From positions 26,722,008 to 26,786,007 of the forward strand of contig CM049313.1 of NCBI GenBank assembly GCA_026874595.1: DNA of 64,000 bases. Reading direction: 5' to 3'. The translations under genes and the position numbers were made by a program. This stretch comes from Sipunculus nudus. Its lineage: Eukaryota; Annelida; Sipuncula; Golfingiida; Sipunculidae. Numbering within the stretch: the stretch's first letter is position 1; the number at the start of each line of letters is the position of its first letter. Under the pieces are notes generated by a model that saw only the letters and a list, made by a program, of their open reading frames with translations, did no database searches and had not been told where the DNA came from. Shown here piece by piece: positions 22,331 to 32,863 of this stretch.

Positions 22331-22822
22331 CTGTTTTGATTGACATGTGGATTTCAAACTTGACTTATTTATAGGCCCAACATTAAGGCAAGAAGCTGGT
22401 TAATTTTGGGGTCCTATGTTCAAAGTCAAGGCCACAGGACCCACATCTTTAAACAGTCTGTAGATGCATTTTAAGCCAAAGTTTTCATCGTTGACTTTCT
22501 ATCTTGCAAATATAGCTTACCTGCCAATAGATAAAGATCCCTACCGATTTTTGCGACACAAGGTTTAAGGCCAAGGTCACAGACGCCATCTGTCCACAAA
22601 TTCATTTCTGGATATTAAGTTGCTTGGCATGCTCCAATCTTACACCTTCATACACGACTATCACTGATTTAAAAAACTAACATCTTGGTTCAGATATTCA
22701 AATATTGTTTTGGGTTAGTTTCCTCTGTCTCTACATTTGATCAGTCCTTTTTATTTTTTTTTTCAAGCATCACTCGGCCCACACTTGAAGTCTATGGGCC
22801 TTTTGTGGGGCCCTTTCTGACC
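22330..22822. other. No gene seen
   Basis: Unassigned sequence with GGTCAAGGC-type fragments of degenerate repeats. It ends at the LTR of the next element. Confidence 0.4.
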
Positions 22823-23027
22823 TGTCAGTATTCGAGTTATCCTCTGACTTGTGTTTGTATGAGCTCAATACGTTAATAAAACTGACGAGCAAGTTGAACA
22901 AGTTTAATGACACCGTGATACAGCAACATGGCACGGGCCGCTTTGACGAGTGCCGGATGTACGTAGAATAAGTCCCATAACTGAGCACCACCGTTGTAAT
23001 GGTCGAGTGGAAACATACCGTATTACA
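22823..23027 (-). repeat. 3' LTR (205 bp) of second gypsy
   Basis: Read on the - strand it begins TGTAATACGGTATG straight after a polypurine tract and ends AATACTGACA, so it has TG...CA ends. There is no second copy in the window. Confidence 0.65.
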
Positions 23028-23041
23028 TCTCCCTCTTTTTA
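23028..23041 (-). promoter_or_regulatory. Polypurine tract of second gypsy
   Basis: On the - strand AAAAAGAGGGAGA abuts the LTR. Confidence 0.75.
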
Positions 23042-23314
23042 AATAGAAAAGTGTGAAATGAAAATAAGAAATTATCTGAGCAAATTACACATGATGTCTG
23101 GATGTATGATGGTAAAGATCCAGGAAAATAATTTTCTAAAAAGTAAAATGGAATCATGATATTTAAATAAATATAAAGGATACTGTGAGATAATTTGGTC
23201 TTATGTTTACATTTAGTTATAGTCTGTCATAAAACAGAGTCTATGGTGAAACACAGCTTGACACAAATTACAATACACTTAACCAAGCTTTGATCGATAT
23301 CAGGTTGTTAAACA

Positions 23315-23879
23315 TTACGGTTCCACGTAATCATCAAGATATTGTAATCTGTGTCGCTCTCTCTGTGGATATCTTGGGACCGGATCAGGGATGAGCCTTT
23401 GAGGTGGTGCAGCAGGTGGTTCTGGCTGCTGATCAGGAGTTTCAACAGGTAAAGGCAGATCATCATTTTTGGGTGCATTTTCAGGTACGTGAAGAAGCTG
23501 GCGCCGGTTTCTGCGAAAGTCCTTGTCATCATTGGTAACAACATAAGATCGTGGTTAACTTAACTTTCGTTTGACAACACCAAGCTTCTGGTATCCAACA
23601 GGTGTTTGTACGTGAACTACGTCACCTTGCTGTAGCGGAGGTATTGGGTGCCCAGATATGTCATATGATTTCTTCTGTTGTTCGCGTTTGTTGCGCAGAT
23701 GAGTCTCTATGTCACAGCCATCGGCTATATTAGGCTGTAGTAGGTTTTCCGCTACTGGAAGTGTTGTTTGTGTACGTCTGAATAACATTCTTTGTGCTGG
23801 TGAACCAAGATTGTACTCACGGGAAGTGTTTCGATAAGCGAGAAGCGCGAGATAAGCATAACTGTCTTCGGTTTTTTTT
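23315..23879 (-). pseudogene. gypsy integrase C-terminal part and pol tail
   Basis: The - strand frame 23555-23908 enters gypsy coding at 23879 and reads SYAYLALLAYRNT, the last helix of the catalytic core. GDVVHVQTPVGYQKLG, an SH3-like C-terminal domain, follows. After a single stop at KRKLS it continues (RSYVVTNDDKDFRRNRRQL) into a Pro-rich tail that ends near 23315 with a stop. The first residues of the open frame come from the inserted element, not from the integrase. Confidence 0.8.
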
Positions 23880-23939
23880 ATGCCCCCGCCACAAAGTGCC
23901 CGGGGCATATAGTTTTACCCATGTCCGTCCTTCCGAAAT

Positions 23940-25210
23940 CAAACAGTTGTACGGACTTTTTTTCGCAATGCCTGCAGATATTGGCCTGATTTTTGGTGTG
24001 TGGGCAGATGACCAGTTACAGATCGAGTTCGCGTTTCGTCCAGGTTGACCTACTTTTGGCCGTTTTATGGCTCCTAAACTTAGAAAATTTCATGAAAAAT
24101 AGAAGTTTTCATGACAAATACACATGTAAGGACCTTTTTTCACAATGCCTGCAGATATTGGCCTGATTTTTGGTGTGTGGGCAGATAATGACCAGTTACA
24201 GATCGAGTTTGCGTTTCGTCTAGGTTGACCTACTTTTGACCGTTTTATGGCTCCTAAACTTAGAAAATTTCATGAAAAATAGAAATTTTCATGACAAATA
24301 CACATGTACGGACTTTTTTTTCACAATGCCTGCAGATATTGGCCTGGTTTTTGGTGTGTGGGCAGATAATCACCAGTTACAGATCGAGTTCGCGTTTCGT
24401 TCAGGTTGACCTACTTTTGACCGTTTTACGGCTCCTAAACTTAGAAAATTTCATTAAAAATATAAATTTTCATGACAAAAACACATGTACGGACTTTTTT
24501 TCGCAATGCCTGCAGATATTGGCCTGATTTTTGGTGTGTGGGCAGATAATGACCAGTTACAGATCGAATTTGCGTTTCGTCCAGGTTGACCTAATTTTGG
24601 CCGTTTTATGGCTCCTAAACTTAGAAAATTTCATGAAAAATAGAATTTTTCATGACAAATACACATGTACGGACTTTTTTTCACAATGCCTGCAGATATT
24701 GGCCTGGTTTTTGGTGTATGGGCAGATAATGACCAGTTACAGATCAAGTTCGCGTTTCGTTCAGGTTGACCTACTTTTGACCGTTTTACGGCTCCTAAAC
24801 TTAGAAAATTTCATGAAAAATATAAATTTTCATGACAAAAACACATGTACGGACTTTTTTTCGCAATGCCCGCAGATATTGGCCTGATTTTTGGTGTGTG
24901 GGCAGATAATGACCAGTTACAGATCGAGTTTGCGTTTCGTCCCGGTTGACCTACTTTTGACTATTTTACGGTTCCTAAACTTTAAAAATTTCATGAAAAA
25001 TAGAAATTTTCATGACAAATACACATGTACGGACTTTTTTTCGCAATGCCTGCAGATATTGGCCTGATTTTTGGTATGTGGGCAGATATAGACCAGTTAC
25101 AGATCGAGTTCGCGTTTCCTCCCGGTTGACCTACTTTTGATTTTTTTTACGGCTCCTTAATATAGAAAATTTTAAGAAAAATATAAATTTTCATGACAAA
25201 TGTACATGTA
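23940..25210 (+). repeat. 180-bp tandem repeat inside the Helentron-like element
   Basis: Units start at GTACGGACTTTTTTTCGCAA near 23951, 24129, 24308, 24488, 24668, 24848 and 25028, so the period is 178-180 bp. Two worn units lie at 25590 and 25763. 180 is a multiple of 3, so open frames run through units; they are not genes. Confidence 0.95.
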
Positions 25211-25220
25211 CAGCCGTTTT

Positions 25221-25587
25221 AGCCCTCAGCTCATAGGCTGATGGGCTATTGTCGTCACCCAAGCTGTCCGTCCGTCTGTCTGTCCGTCCGGAGTCTGTCC
25301 ATCCTGCATCTGTTAACTTTTACCTTGTGAGCGGGATATATATATATATATCTAAAAGGATTCACCGTTGCAATATTATTTCATCAGTTAATATGTATAT
25401 CGATAAAATCTCGGTCAAGTTCGAAGATGGATGACCTTGACCCATTTTTCTACATTTTAGAGCTGATTATATAAAAACACTCAAAAGCTTATATCTAAGG
25501 AACCATATGGTGGATTGTTATGAAACATGGTACATACCTCTCCAATTTAATTTTATAACTGATTATCAGCTTTTGCTAATATCCTAG
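25221..25587 (+). mobile_element. Small nested element of the same architecture
   Basis: This 367-bp element interrupts a T run in one 180-bp unit (…CCGTTTT | element | TTTCGCAATG). Its left end is a hairpin AGCCCTCAGC-TCATAG-GCTGATGGGCT, then GTCCGTCCGTCTGTC. Its right end has CTGATTATCAG, then TATCCTAG. A hairpin start, CCGTCCGTC, a hairpin and a CTAG end are all present. Short AT runs and degenerate GACCTTGACC sequence fill the middle. Confidence 0.75.
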
Positions 25588-25961
25588 TTTCGCAATGCAG
25601 TGCTTACAGATACTGGCCTAATGTTTGGTCTGTGGGCGCATAATGACCACTTACAGATAAAGTTCGTGTTTCGTCCCAGTTGACCTATTTTTGACCATAT
25701 GACAGATCCTGAACATAGAAAATTTCATGAAAGACAGAAATTTTTATGAAAAATGCACATGTATGGACTTTTTTCACAATGCCTGCAGATACTGGCCTGA
25801 TTTTAGGTGTGTTGCTTGATAATGACCCGTTACAGATCGTGTTCGCATTTTGCTTTTGTTGACCATACGACACCTCCTGAACTTAAAAAAAATTACAAAA
25901 TTTAACAAATGTTTCTAATTTGCCCCAGGTGGGGACATTCGTGTCGTTCCGACACATCTAG

Positions 25962-26760
25962 TTTTTTTTTTGCTTTCGTCATCAGTTGTTTGACAGTTCT
26001 GACATCACGTTCTGCAAGTCCATTACTCTGTGGGTATTCAGGACTGCTGGTAGTATGATCGAATCTCCATATTGCAGCGAATTCACAAAATTCACGTGAA
26101 ACATATTGCGGTCCATTGTCGGAGAGTACTTGCGTTGGTACGCCAAATCTGGCGAAGTGGTGCTTCAGGTTGTGTATCACCGAAGTGCTAGTGGTTGAGT
26201 GTGACTGGTCATTCTCAATCCATTCAGAAAACGAATCTACGAGTAGCATGTAATGTTTCCCATCCCACTCGAAGAGGTCTGTACCGACAATTTGCCACGT
26301 ACGGTTGGGTACAGTATGAAGGAGAAGAGGCTCCTTTGGTTGATGCGACTTGTATTGGTTGCAAGTTGCGCGATCTACAAAGTAAGAAATGTCTTTGACC
26401 ATGCTTAGCAAATAAAGCGAGTCACGAGCGCGACGGATACATGCATCTACACCTAGGTCACCTTTGTGTAACTAATGTATGTAGTTAGCATGCAGAGCTT
26501 TTGGACTTCAAGTTTACTCTTTTTTTTTAATTATGCAACCAGCTGTTGTTAGTTCACCACGGAAGGCAAAGAAACGTGAGATTTCTGGTTGTACCTGCTT
26601 GGCCTTGATGGGCCAACCATTTTTGATGTAGGACATCAGCATTTGACAAGAAGCATCTTGTGTCCTGGCATCTAGGAGTTCCGCCTATTTGTTGGGCGTT
26701 AGAGGTGTTAAGAGCATGATGTTATAATCTTCCTCGTAGTCGTTTTCCTCAGAGTTAGGA
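25962..26760 (-). pseudogene. gypsy integrase, N-terminal and catalytic part
   Basis: The - strand frame 25902-26411 reads CNQYKSHQPKEPLL (end of the zinc domain), then WQIVGTDLFEWDG with the first catalytic Asp, VLSDNGPQYVSREF with the second, and SPEYPQSNGLAERDVRTVKQ with the Glu. All three DDE residues are kept. The protein is cut after MTKAKK by the insertion and resumes at 23879. Further upstream (26412-26760) the zinc domain is frame-broken. Confidence 0.85.
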
Positions 26761-26768
26761 AGATAAGT

Positions 26769-27262
26769 TCAAGACATTGCGTCTGCTAGGTCTGATCCTT
26801 TTTTGTAGACCAGATTGATATTATATGGTTGCAGTTTTAGAAGCATATTTTGCAGGCGCATGGTGGCACTTTGTAGTGGTTTTCTTGATAATCGACACAA
26901 GGGGCTGATGATCAGTTTAAACAGAGATGTCTCGGCCGAATACAAAGTCATGAAATTTGTGGCATGCAAAGACTACAGCAAACAGTTTTTTTTTATTTGT
27001 GCATACCGTGACTGTGGTTCAGTGAGAGCTTTTGAGGCGTAGCCAATTGGTTTGCAATTCTGGATGGACGCAGCTCCTAGGCCAGACTTTGAAGCGTCAC
27101 AAGTGAGTGTTACAGGATTTGAAACGTCGTCGTAAGCAAGGGCAGGTGGGGTGCTGATCATATGCTTGATGTCATTAAATGCCTTGCGGTGCTAATCGTT
27201 CCGTTCCCAAAGGGTATCTTTGTGAATCAGTTCACGCAATGAAGCAGTTAAATTTTCAGTCG
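26769..27262 (-). pseudogene. gypsy RNase H
   Basis: Two - strand frames cover it. 26973-27161 has VTLTCDASKSGLGA and PIGYASKALTEPQSRY; 26769-26969 has RLQNMLLKLQPYNINLVYKKG and the final DLADAMS. A frame break lies near 26970 and further stops upstream. Confidence 0.82.
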
Positions 27263-27560
27263 GTTGGAGCAATCACCTGTTGATAGACCATACGATCGAG
27301 CTCCTCCTCAACTTTGTCTTGCATAGCGACAGGTATGCGACTTCGTGGTCGAACCATGTGAGTGACATTGGGATCTAGATGCATCTTGTACTGTACAGGC
27401 AGCGAAGAGGTCACTGTAGTCGGCCATGATATCTCGAGTTTTAGTATCTAGTATTGTACTGACACTGTGGACATTATGAAGAGTTATAAGATGTAAGTTT
27501 AGACTGTCTTCCAGGCCAATCAGTGGTGTTACAGGTTTAGTCACCAAGGGTGCCTCCAAA
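27263..27560 (-). pseudogene. gypsy pol segment before RT; RT core deleted
   Basis: 27308-27559 gives APLVTKPVTPLIGLEDSL and DYSDLFAA, as before the RT domain in gypsy pol. At 27290-27265 KVEEELDRMVYQQVIAPTD stops at the first RT strand, and the next codons (near ENLTASLREL) belong after the RT palm. The roughly 200-residue catalytic core is therefore gone. Confidence 0.7.
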
Positions 27561-27564
27561 GTGC

Positions 27565-27813
27565 GGTGACCTCTGACCTAATTAAATATGCATAGGTTTT
27601 GCTAGAATTCGAACTAAGGCGAGATATTTTATTTAATATGCGTGGACGTTGCCCATAATCGAACTAGGGCGAGATAATCTGTTGGTTAGTACTTATGGTG
27701 AGTTTCGCGAAAATCCATCAAAGCCCTGGTAAGTTATCGCGGCGACACTAAAAGTTAACGGACGGACGGACGGTGGGTATACCATAATACTCCCGTCATA
27801 AGACGGGCGTTTA
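27565..27813 (-). mobile_element. Hairpin-headed repeat element, - strand
   Basis: Read on the - strand it starts after TTTTT with AAACGCCCGTCTTATGACGGG, where CCCGTC-TTAT-GACGGG is a perfect hairpin. TATTATGGTATACCC and CCGTCCGTCCGTCCG follow. The body is short, and the 3' end is unclear near the edge of the gypsy fragment. Sequence near 27565-27590 (GGTCAGAGGTCACC inverted) also occurs at 37964 and 38407. Confidence 0.6.
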
Positions 27814-29490
27814 AAAAGGAACAAAGGGTGATCGCTATACCTAGGACCAAAAAAAATCATGTCAAAATTCTTCTCGGTACCATCCGTCAACCTGGGAACT
27901 CCAAAATGTCGAACAGGTAATATTTATGTATGAAGTACTTATAATATTTTTATGAAAAAGGTTTTTTTATGAAAAAGGAACCAAGGAAATTTTACAAGAA
28001 TATACTACAATCTTCTTTTAAATTTTGATTTTTTTTACAGTGGAAATGTATTTCCACGACTTTATTCTTTTTAACTAAATAATTTGTATATTTTGAAACG
28101 ATTGCATGTTTATTAACGTTGTACAGAAACAGTAAAGCTTTATGGTGAGAGTTTGTTTCCAGTATGCCTAAAGCTGAGACATTCAGCCTATTAATGATGG
28201 TGCCCAGTGATGCGTTTAAGGCTGGACGAATGACAGACAATAAGTTGGTGCAATATTTCAGTTTACTCAGTTAATTGAGATCAACATCTGATTGCAGAGC
28301 TAATACTTTGATGTTATTCCAAATTTCAGTTACAAAATTACCTAGAAACATCATGACCGTTGTAGTTATAGCTGCGCATGATGCAAACGGTGCACGTTAA
28401 ATAACTGATAAAAGCTGTCCACTATCCAAGAAAAATTAATCTAAATCCTGCTTTGCGGGAGTCTGAAATGAATGCGATATTTAAGTCCAAAATGCCACAC
28501 AACTGCACAATGACGGTGGAACTGTAAGACATCACCAGGTTTAGGCAATACATGAAAATTTCAAGTCAATCTACAGTCAGTATTGATATTTTTGTCTGAA
28601 TTATTTATCAAAATGGATAAAGTTCAATTTACAGGGAACCTTCACAACCATGTTTGTGAGATCACTGGGTTCATTTCGATCTAAATGTCCATGATGAACG
28701 GATGTAGGATTGATTGAAGCACGTTATTTCAGTTATATTATCAAATGCAATATACGTGTTCAGCACACGCGAGCATCAGAGAAAGTTTCAATGTCCTAAT
28801 AATATAGAGTATGTTCTTATTCAGCCCAAGTTTACAAAATACAGCTCATTCTTATTTAACTTTTCAAAAAACTCCATCAGCCAGAGGTAATAATTAACAT
28901 GTTATCACATGTGGTCCCGTGACCCATTTCTGGTGGAGGCAAGTATTTTCAAGGAAGCGGGTATGTATCGGCACATGCAGAGAGATAGGCGTGTAAGAGG
29001 CCGTCCCCCACATGCGTAGAGGAAAATTTTCATTCAGAATGTTAGCATATTGGAGCGATGTGAAGCGAAAACAAAATAGGATTGCTTCAGTTACCAAGAA
29101 GAAGTAAAATCCCTTGCTTTAAAAATCTAGTCTATAAAACCTGCATGGAATTTTCCAATTTGAGCGTTTAATGGCTGCGTACCACAATGTCGTAAAAATG
29201 GAGTAATCATGTCATATTATATCAGTCACATTGGTATTATGGTGTACTGGGCAGGTAGAAATCAACCGCACATGACCTAATCCGTTTTAAATATTGTTAA
29301 CGGTTATTAAAATGGAGCTCATGGCTTATCGGCAGATGGCGCTGCCGCCATGACTATTCACTCTGTTACATGTTAATATATCAAAGGTATTTTATATATA
29401 TTTGAAAGACTGCAGCTGATCAATATTTGAGGAAACACTGCACGAGACATTTTGCACGCCCGGTCGAAGCATTTTTATATATCGGAGAGG
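27814..29490. other. No gene seen (about 1.7 kb)
   Basis: AT-rich unique-looking sequence. 27819-27838 inverted (TATAGCGATCACCC) resembles the head of the 32864 family. Open frames up to 82 codons have no recognisable product. Confidence 0.4.
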
Positions 29491-29497
29491 CTCTTTA

Positions 29498-29820
29498 GGC
29501 TGCGTTTACCGCTGATTGCAGCAGCAGAACGCGGTTTGCGGAATGTGATATAAAATCGCGTGAGGCATTTATCTAGCGGGCGGTGAAACACTGCGATAAG
29601 ATCGCGCTGCATCGGTAGGTCTTACATGTGGTAACCAGAGCCTATGGGCGCTTAATTTTCCGCGCGCTTTATGCTGATCCAATTATCCACTGGGAATTCC
29701 ATTTTACTGCGTGTCTCATATAATACCGCATTCCGGACCAGCGGTAAGCGGTTTATGATGAATTACTTGAGCGAAAAAAAAAACTTTTTTTCGCATACTG
29801 CGCACCCGGTAAAGGCAGCT
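29498..29820. mobile_element. MITE with GCTGC-TTTACC terminal inverted repeats
   Basis: The left end GGCTGCGTTTACCG and the inverted right end AGCTGCCTTTACCG bracket about 322 bp, flanked by TA or TTA. The ends also share a GCG-rich second block. There is no coding sequence. The short target site suggests a Tc1/mariner or Harbinger relation, which I cannot separate. Confidence 0.6.
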
Positions 29821-29945
29821 TAAAGGAACAGATGGAAGCGCGAAGATCGTAAGCCATTAAATGGGAGTCCGGGGCCTTCTCTTCAGATCCCTGGCTCTAT
29901 TAATCTTTGGGTGTAAATGGTTTATTCTAGGGCTATTTCTGGTAC

Positions 29946-29948
<3 letters not shown>

Positions 29949-30020
<72 letters not shown>
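29949..30020. repeat. (TA)n microsatellite
   Basis: About 70 bp of pure AT dinucleotides. Confidence 0.97.
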
Positions 30021-30022
<2 letters not shown>

Positions 30023-30885
30023 TAAAACTATGTACAACTTCATACCAAAACATATCAAAACGGTTGAACATCATATTAGGAAACGCTTTTAAATGGTATA
30101 TGCATTTGGATTATTGACTACGACTGGAGAAATGTTCAAGTTGTAATCGTTGAGACAAGATGCTTTTCCTAGATTAGCCCTGTTCATAGTATTTACTTGG
30201 TTAATACTTTTATGTGTCTTTTTCATTGAAATATGGCTGCTTCTCTGATACTGTAATATGAATGAATAACGGCGTATCACTATAAACATAAAATATATAA
30301 AATAATTGGACCACTTGTTCCCTAATATAGTGTTTGTTATCGTAGAGAAGTTGATTATGATATCCAAAGAGATTTGGCAAAACATCATATTTCCTCGACA
30401 TAATATATCTGGGACTGCAACCGAATAAAGGAATCATAGCATTTTATTGTCTTCGACAAAATTCTTAAGACAAATTTGAAGTTGTTTATTCAAAGTTGTT
30501 CACTGCTCGAACATAGGTACATTAATAACCGTTATATGAGACAGGGTCATCTTTGGAAGTGTAAAAAAAGTTCTCACAGTCTAACGTTACCACGGACGCT
30601 GCTGTCCGCTTGAGTTAGCCTAACTGCTTGCAGCCGAAGTGGACTCTAGTAACAAACACGGAGAACTTGCCAAGCAATAATAATTTTTAACTATAATACG
30701 GGTAGTCGACAAGGGACAACTTGTATCCGCCCGAAATCAGAGTTGGAAGGGTGCAGTGAGGCATGGATTGAGTGGCACGGTGAAATAGAGGGAGACGGAT
30801 GGACGTCATGCTAAAATAGTTGTTAGTTGGGCGATCAAATTTGTATAAGCTGTACGATCTATACTCATGCAAAATTTCAGGCCTG
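30021..30885. other. No gene seen
   Basis: AT-rich sequence without recognisable coding content. Frames of up to 99 codons on the - strand are low-complexity. Confidence 0.4.
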
Positions 30886-31425
30886 TACGTCAAACCAGGC
30901 CTGAGATATTAGTATGCATGTCAGCATCATAAACGTGAACGTAGGTGGCGCCACCTGCCCCAAAATCGAGAAAGCTATCCAAGATGTATACATATGCAAA
31001 CTTTTAGGAAGTGAAACCACTGCCGATATATATGTGATTTTATCCCATGGTAGACTAACAGAAGGACGCTGTGCAAAAATTGTTGCAGGTGGCGCCACTA
31101 GTTTTGTGTATATCAAAGAGCTATGTGAGATCTTAAAACATGCACAATTTGAGGATAATACGTCTAACCTGTCCTGAGATATAAGCTTGGATGTCTGCAG
31201 CGTGAACGTGTAGGTAGGTGGCGCCACCTGTCATAAAATCGAGAAAGCTATAAAAGATGTATACACATTCAAAATTTTAGGCAGATAAGTCAAACCACTG
31301 CCGAGATATTAGTGATTTTTTCCCATGGCAGACAAACAGATAGACACTGTGAAAAATAGTTGGAGTTTGCGGCACCATTTTTTTTTGTATGATATGTAGC
31401 TATCCAAGACCTACACTTGGGTAAA
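30886..31425 (-). repeat. Inverted copy of the ~280-bp palindrome-bearing array
   Basis: Same family as 6355-7820, on the other strand (inverted GATATAAGCTTGGATGTC and ACGCTGTGCAAAAATTG). It carries palindromes at 30945, 31088 and 31212. About two units. Confidence 0.88.
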
Positions 31426-32863
31426 TTTTCTTCCCATCTCAACCAATTTGCGACCGGTATAGCAACCACTTTAGTTGTTGAAAAGCTTATGATCTGTAGT
31501 ATTAGAAATGGGATATGGCCAAACCTGTATCTGGTAGGAAGTGTGTTTTCTGAGCCAGTTTCCATGTCAACCAATGCAAATTTCGAAACCACGCAGCACT
31601 AACTATAAACAATTTTAACTTTATAACTATTACAGACAGAGAATTATTTATATGTCAGATTGTAGGCATTTAACACGAGGTTTCGGTGTATGTGATGACG
31701 TCACATGACGTCATAAACCGTAAAATACGCCTTATTGCGGACATATTTAATTAATCTCCTAGACACGACGCGCATTTTGTCACCCAGACAAGAAAGCAGT
31801 CATTTGTTTAAATCGAATGGTGCATGGTTATTAACTGTAACCCTTTTACTTTAAGAGAAATGGGTTTTGAAAGAGGCGTGCTCCATTTTGCATGCTACGT
31901 CATTTCTGAGATGGTAAAGTCAAAGGGCAACAATTAAGGCGATCTTGACTGCATTTATCAAGTTTCCGAATAACAAATAAAATGTCGGATTCACGCAGGT
32001 GCTAATTTAAATTGAAAAGATATATTATTCTGGCACGAAAAAAAAAACATGGGGAATGCTGACAAGGACCATCAAATATTCTTTTTTTTTTGATGAACCA
32101 TTGACAGATCACGCTTCTCAAGCTATAATAAAAGCCAAAACTCGATCATAAAGTAGGCCGTGTAAAGCTGTGTGGATTTTTTCTGCTATATTCTGGGATC
32201 AAATATATATACATTAAAGCTGTTTTTTTTCTTTTTTAATTTCACAGGAATCTTCTCATGAATAATCGTAATTATGCAAGCCATATGACCAAGTGACCTT
32301 GCGGGAGTGGCGTGGGTATGGTCATAACTGTCGTCGAATTTTGCACAGCTGTTTGAATCGATTAGGAAACTGGTTATATTTAAGACTTCTGATGTTAGGG
32401 GCCAATCCAAAGGTATACCGACAGAAGTAATTGTGTAGTTAGGCTTGACATGAGACAAGGTGATGGAGCTGCAATCACCCTACCCCAATGTTATGATGCG
32501 TGGAACATGGAGCGAGACGGCCGGTTGCATATCTTTATTACCGAAAAGATACAAGTCAGGGAGCATACCGTAAATAACTTGCATGAAGTTCGGCTTTTCC
32601 CTTTACAGAATGCTGCTGCGAGAGAGCAGTATAGAGCTGTTAGTCCACAGGCGCTTGAATTGCTATTAGTGTTAAATTTGTTCCTTCTCTTGGTCATTTC
32701 CTTTTAACTATCACTTATCTGACCTTTTCCTGGCGTTTTTATATGGTCCATATATGGTCCATCTCTGCATTATTTACTTAATATTTGTATAAATTAACAG
32801 ACATAATTTATGGTCTCACTAAGTACTTTGAACCTCAGCGTAACGTTGTGTATGAACGTTTTT
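31426..32863. other. No gene supported
   Basis: Unassigned. 31680-31735 is a short TGACGTCA-rich stretch. The 85-codon + strand frame at 32450-32707 has a non-repetitive composition but no family I recognise and no clear splice sites, so I do not call it. Confidence 0.35.

Larger units (their letters stand above)
23880..25961 (+). mobile_element. Helentron-like tandem-repeat element (pearl/HINE type)
   Basis: Inserted in a T tract of the integrase gene. The left end is a hairpin (ATGCCCC ... GGGGCAT, 23880-23908) with TCCGTCC soon after. The right end is a perfect hairpin GTGTCGTTCCGACAC (25941-25955), then AT and CTAG, then T's. A 3' hairpin with a CTAG end and T-T insertion fits Helentron-type rolling-circle elements. 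The interior is about seven 180-bp units plus two degenerate ones. There is no coding sequence, so it is non-autonomous. Confidence 0.8.
22823..27560 (-). mobile_element. Second Ty3/gypsy element, short-LTR type, internally deleted
   Basis: On the - strand, from right to left: the pre-RT part of pol, RNase H, integrase, pol tail, polypurine tract and a 205-bp LTR. The RT core is deleted and the integrase is split by a 2.1-kb Helentron-like insertion. The 5' LTR, gag and protease are missing. Short LTRs suggest a Mag-like clade, but that is inference. Confidence 0.82.

Noticed and set aside
23794-24887. Three + strand frames of 78-118 codons sharing a peptide
   Set aside because: They are read through 180-bp tandem units; 180 is divisible by 3, so the frame stays open by chance.
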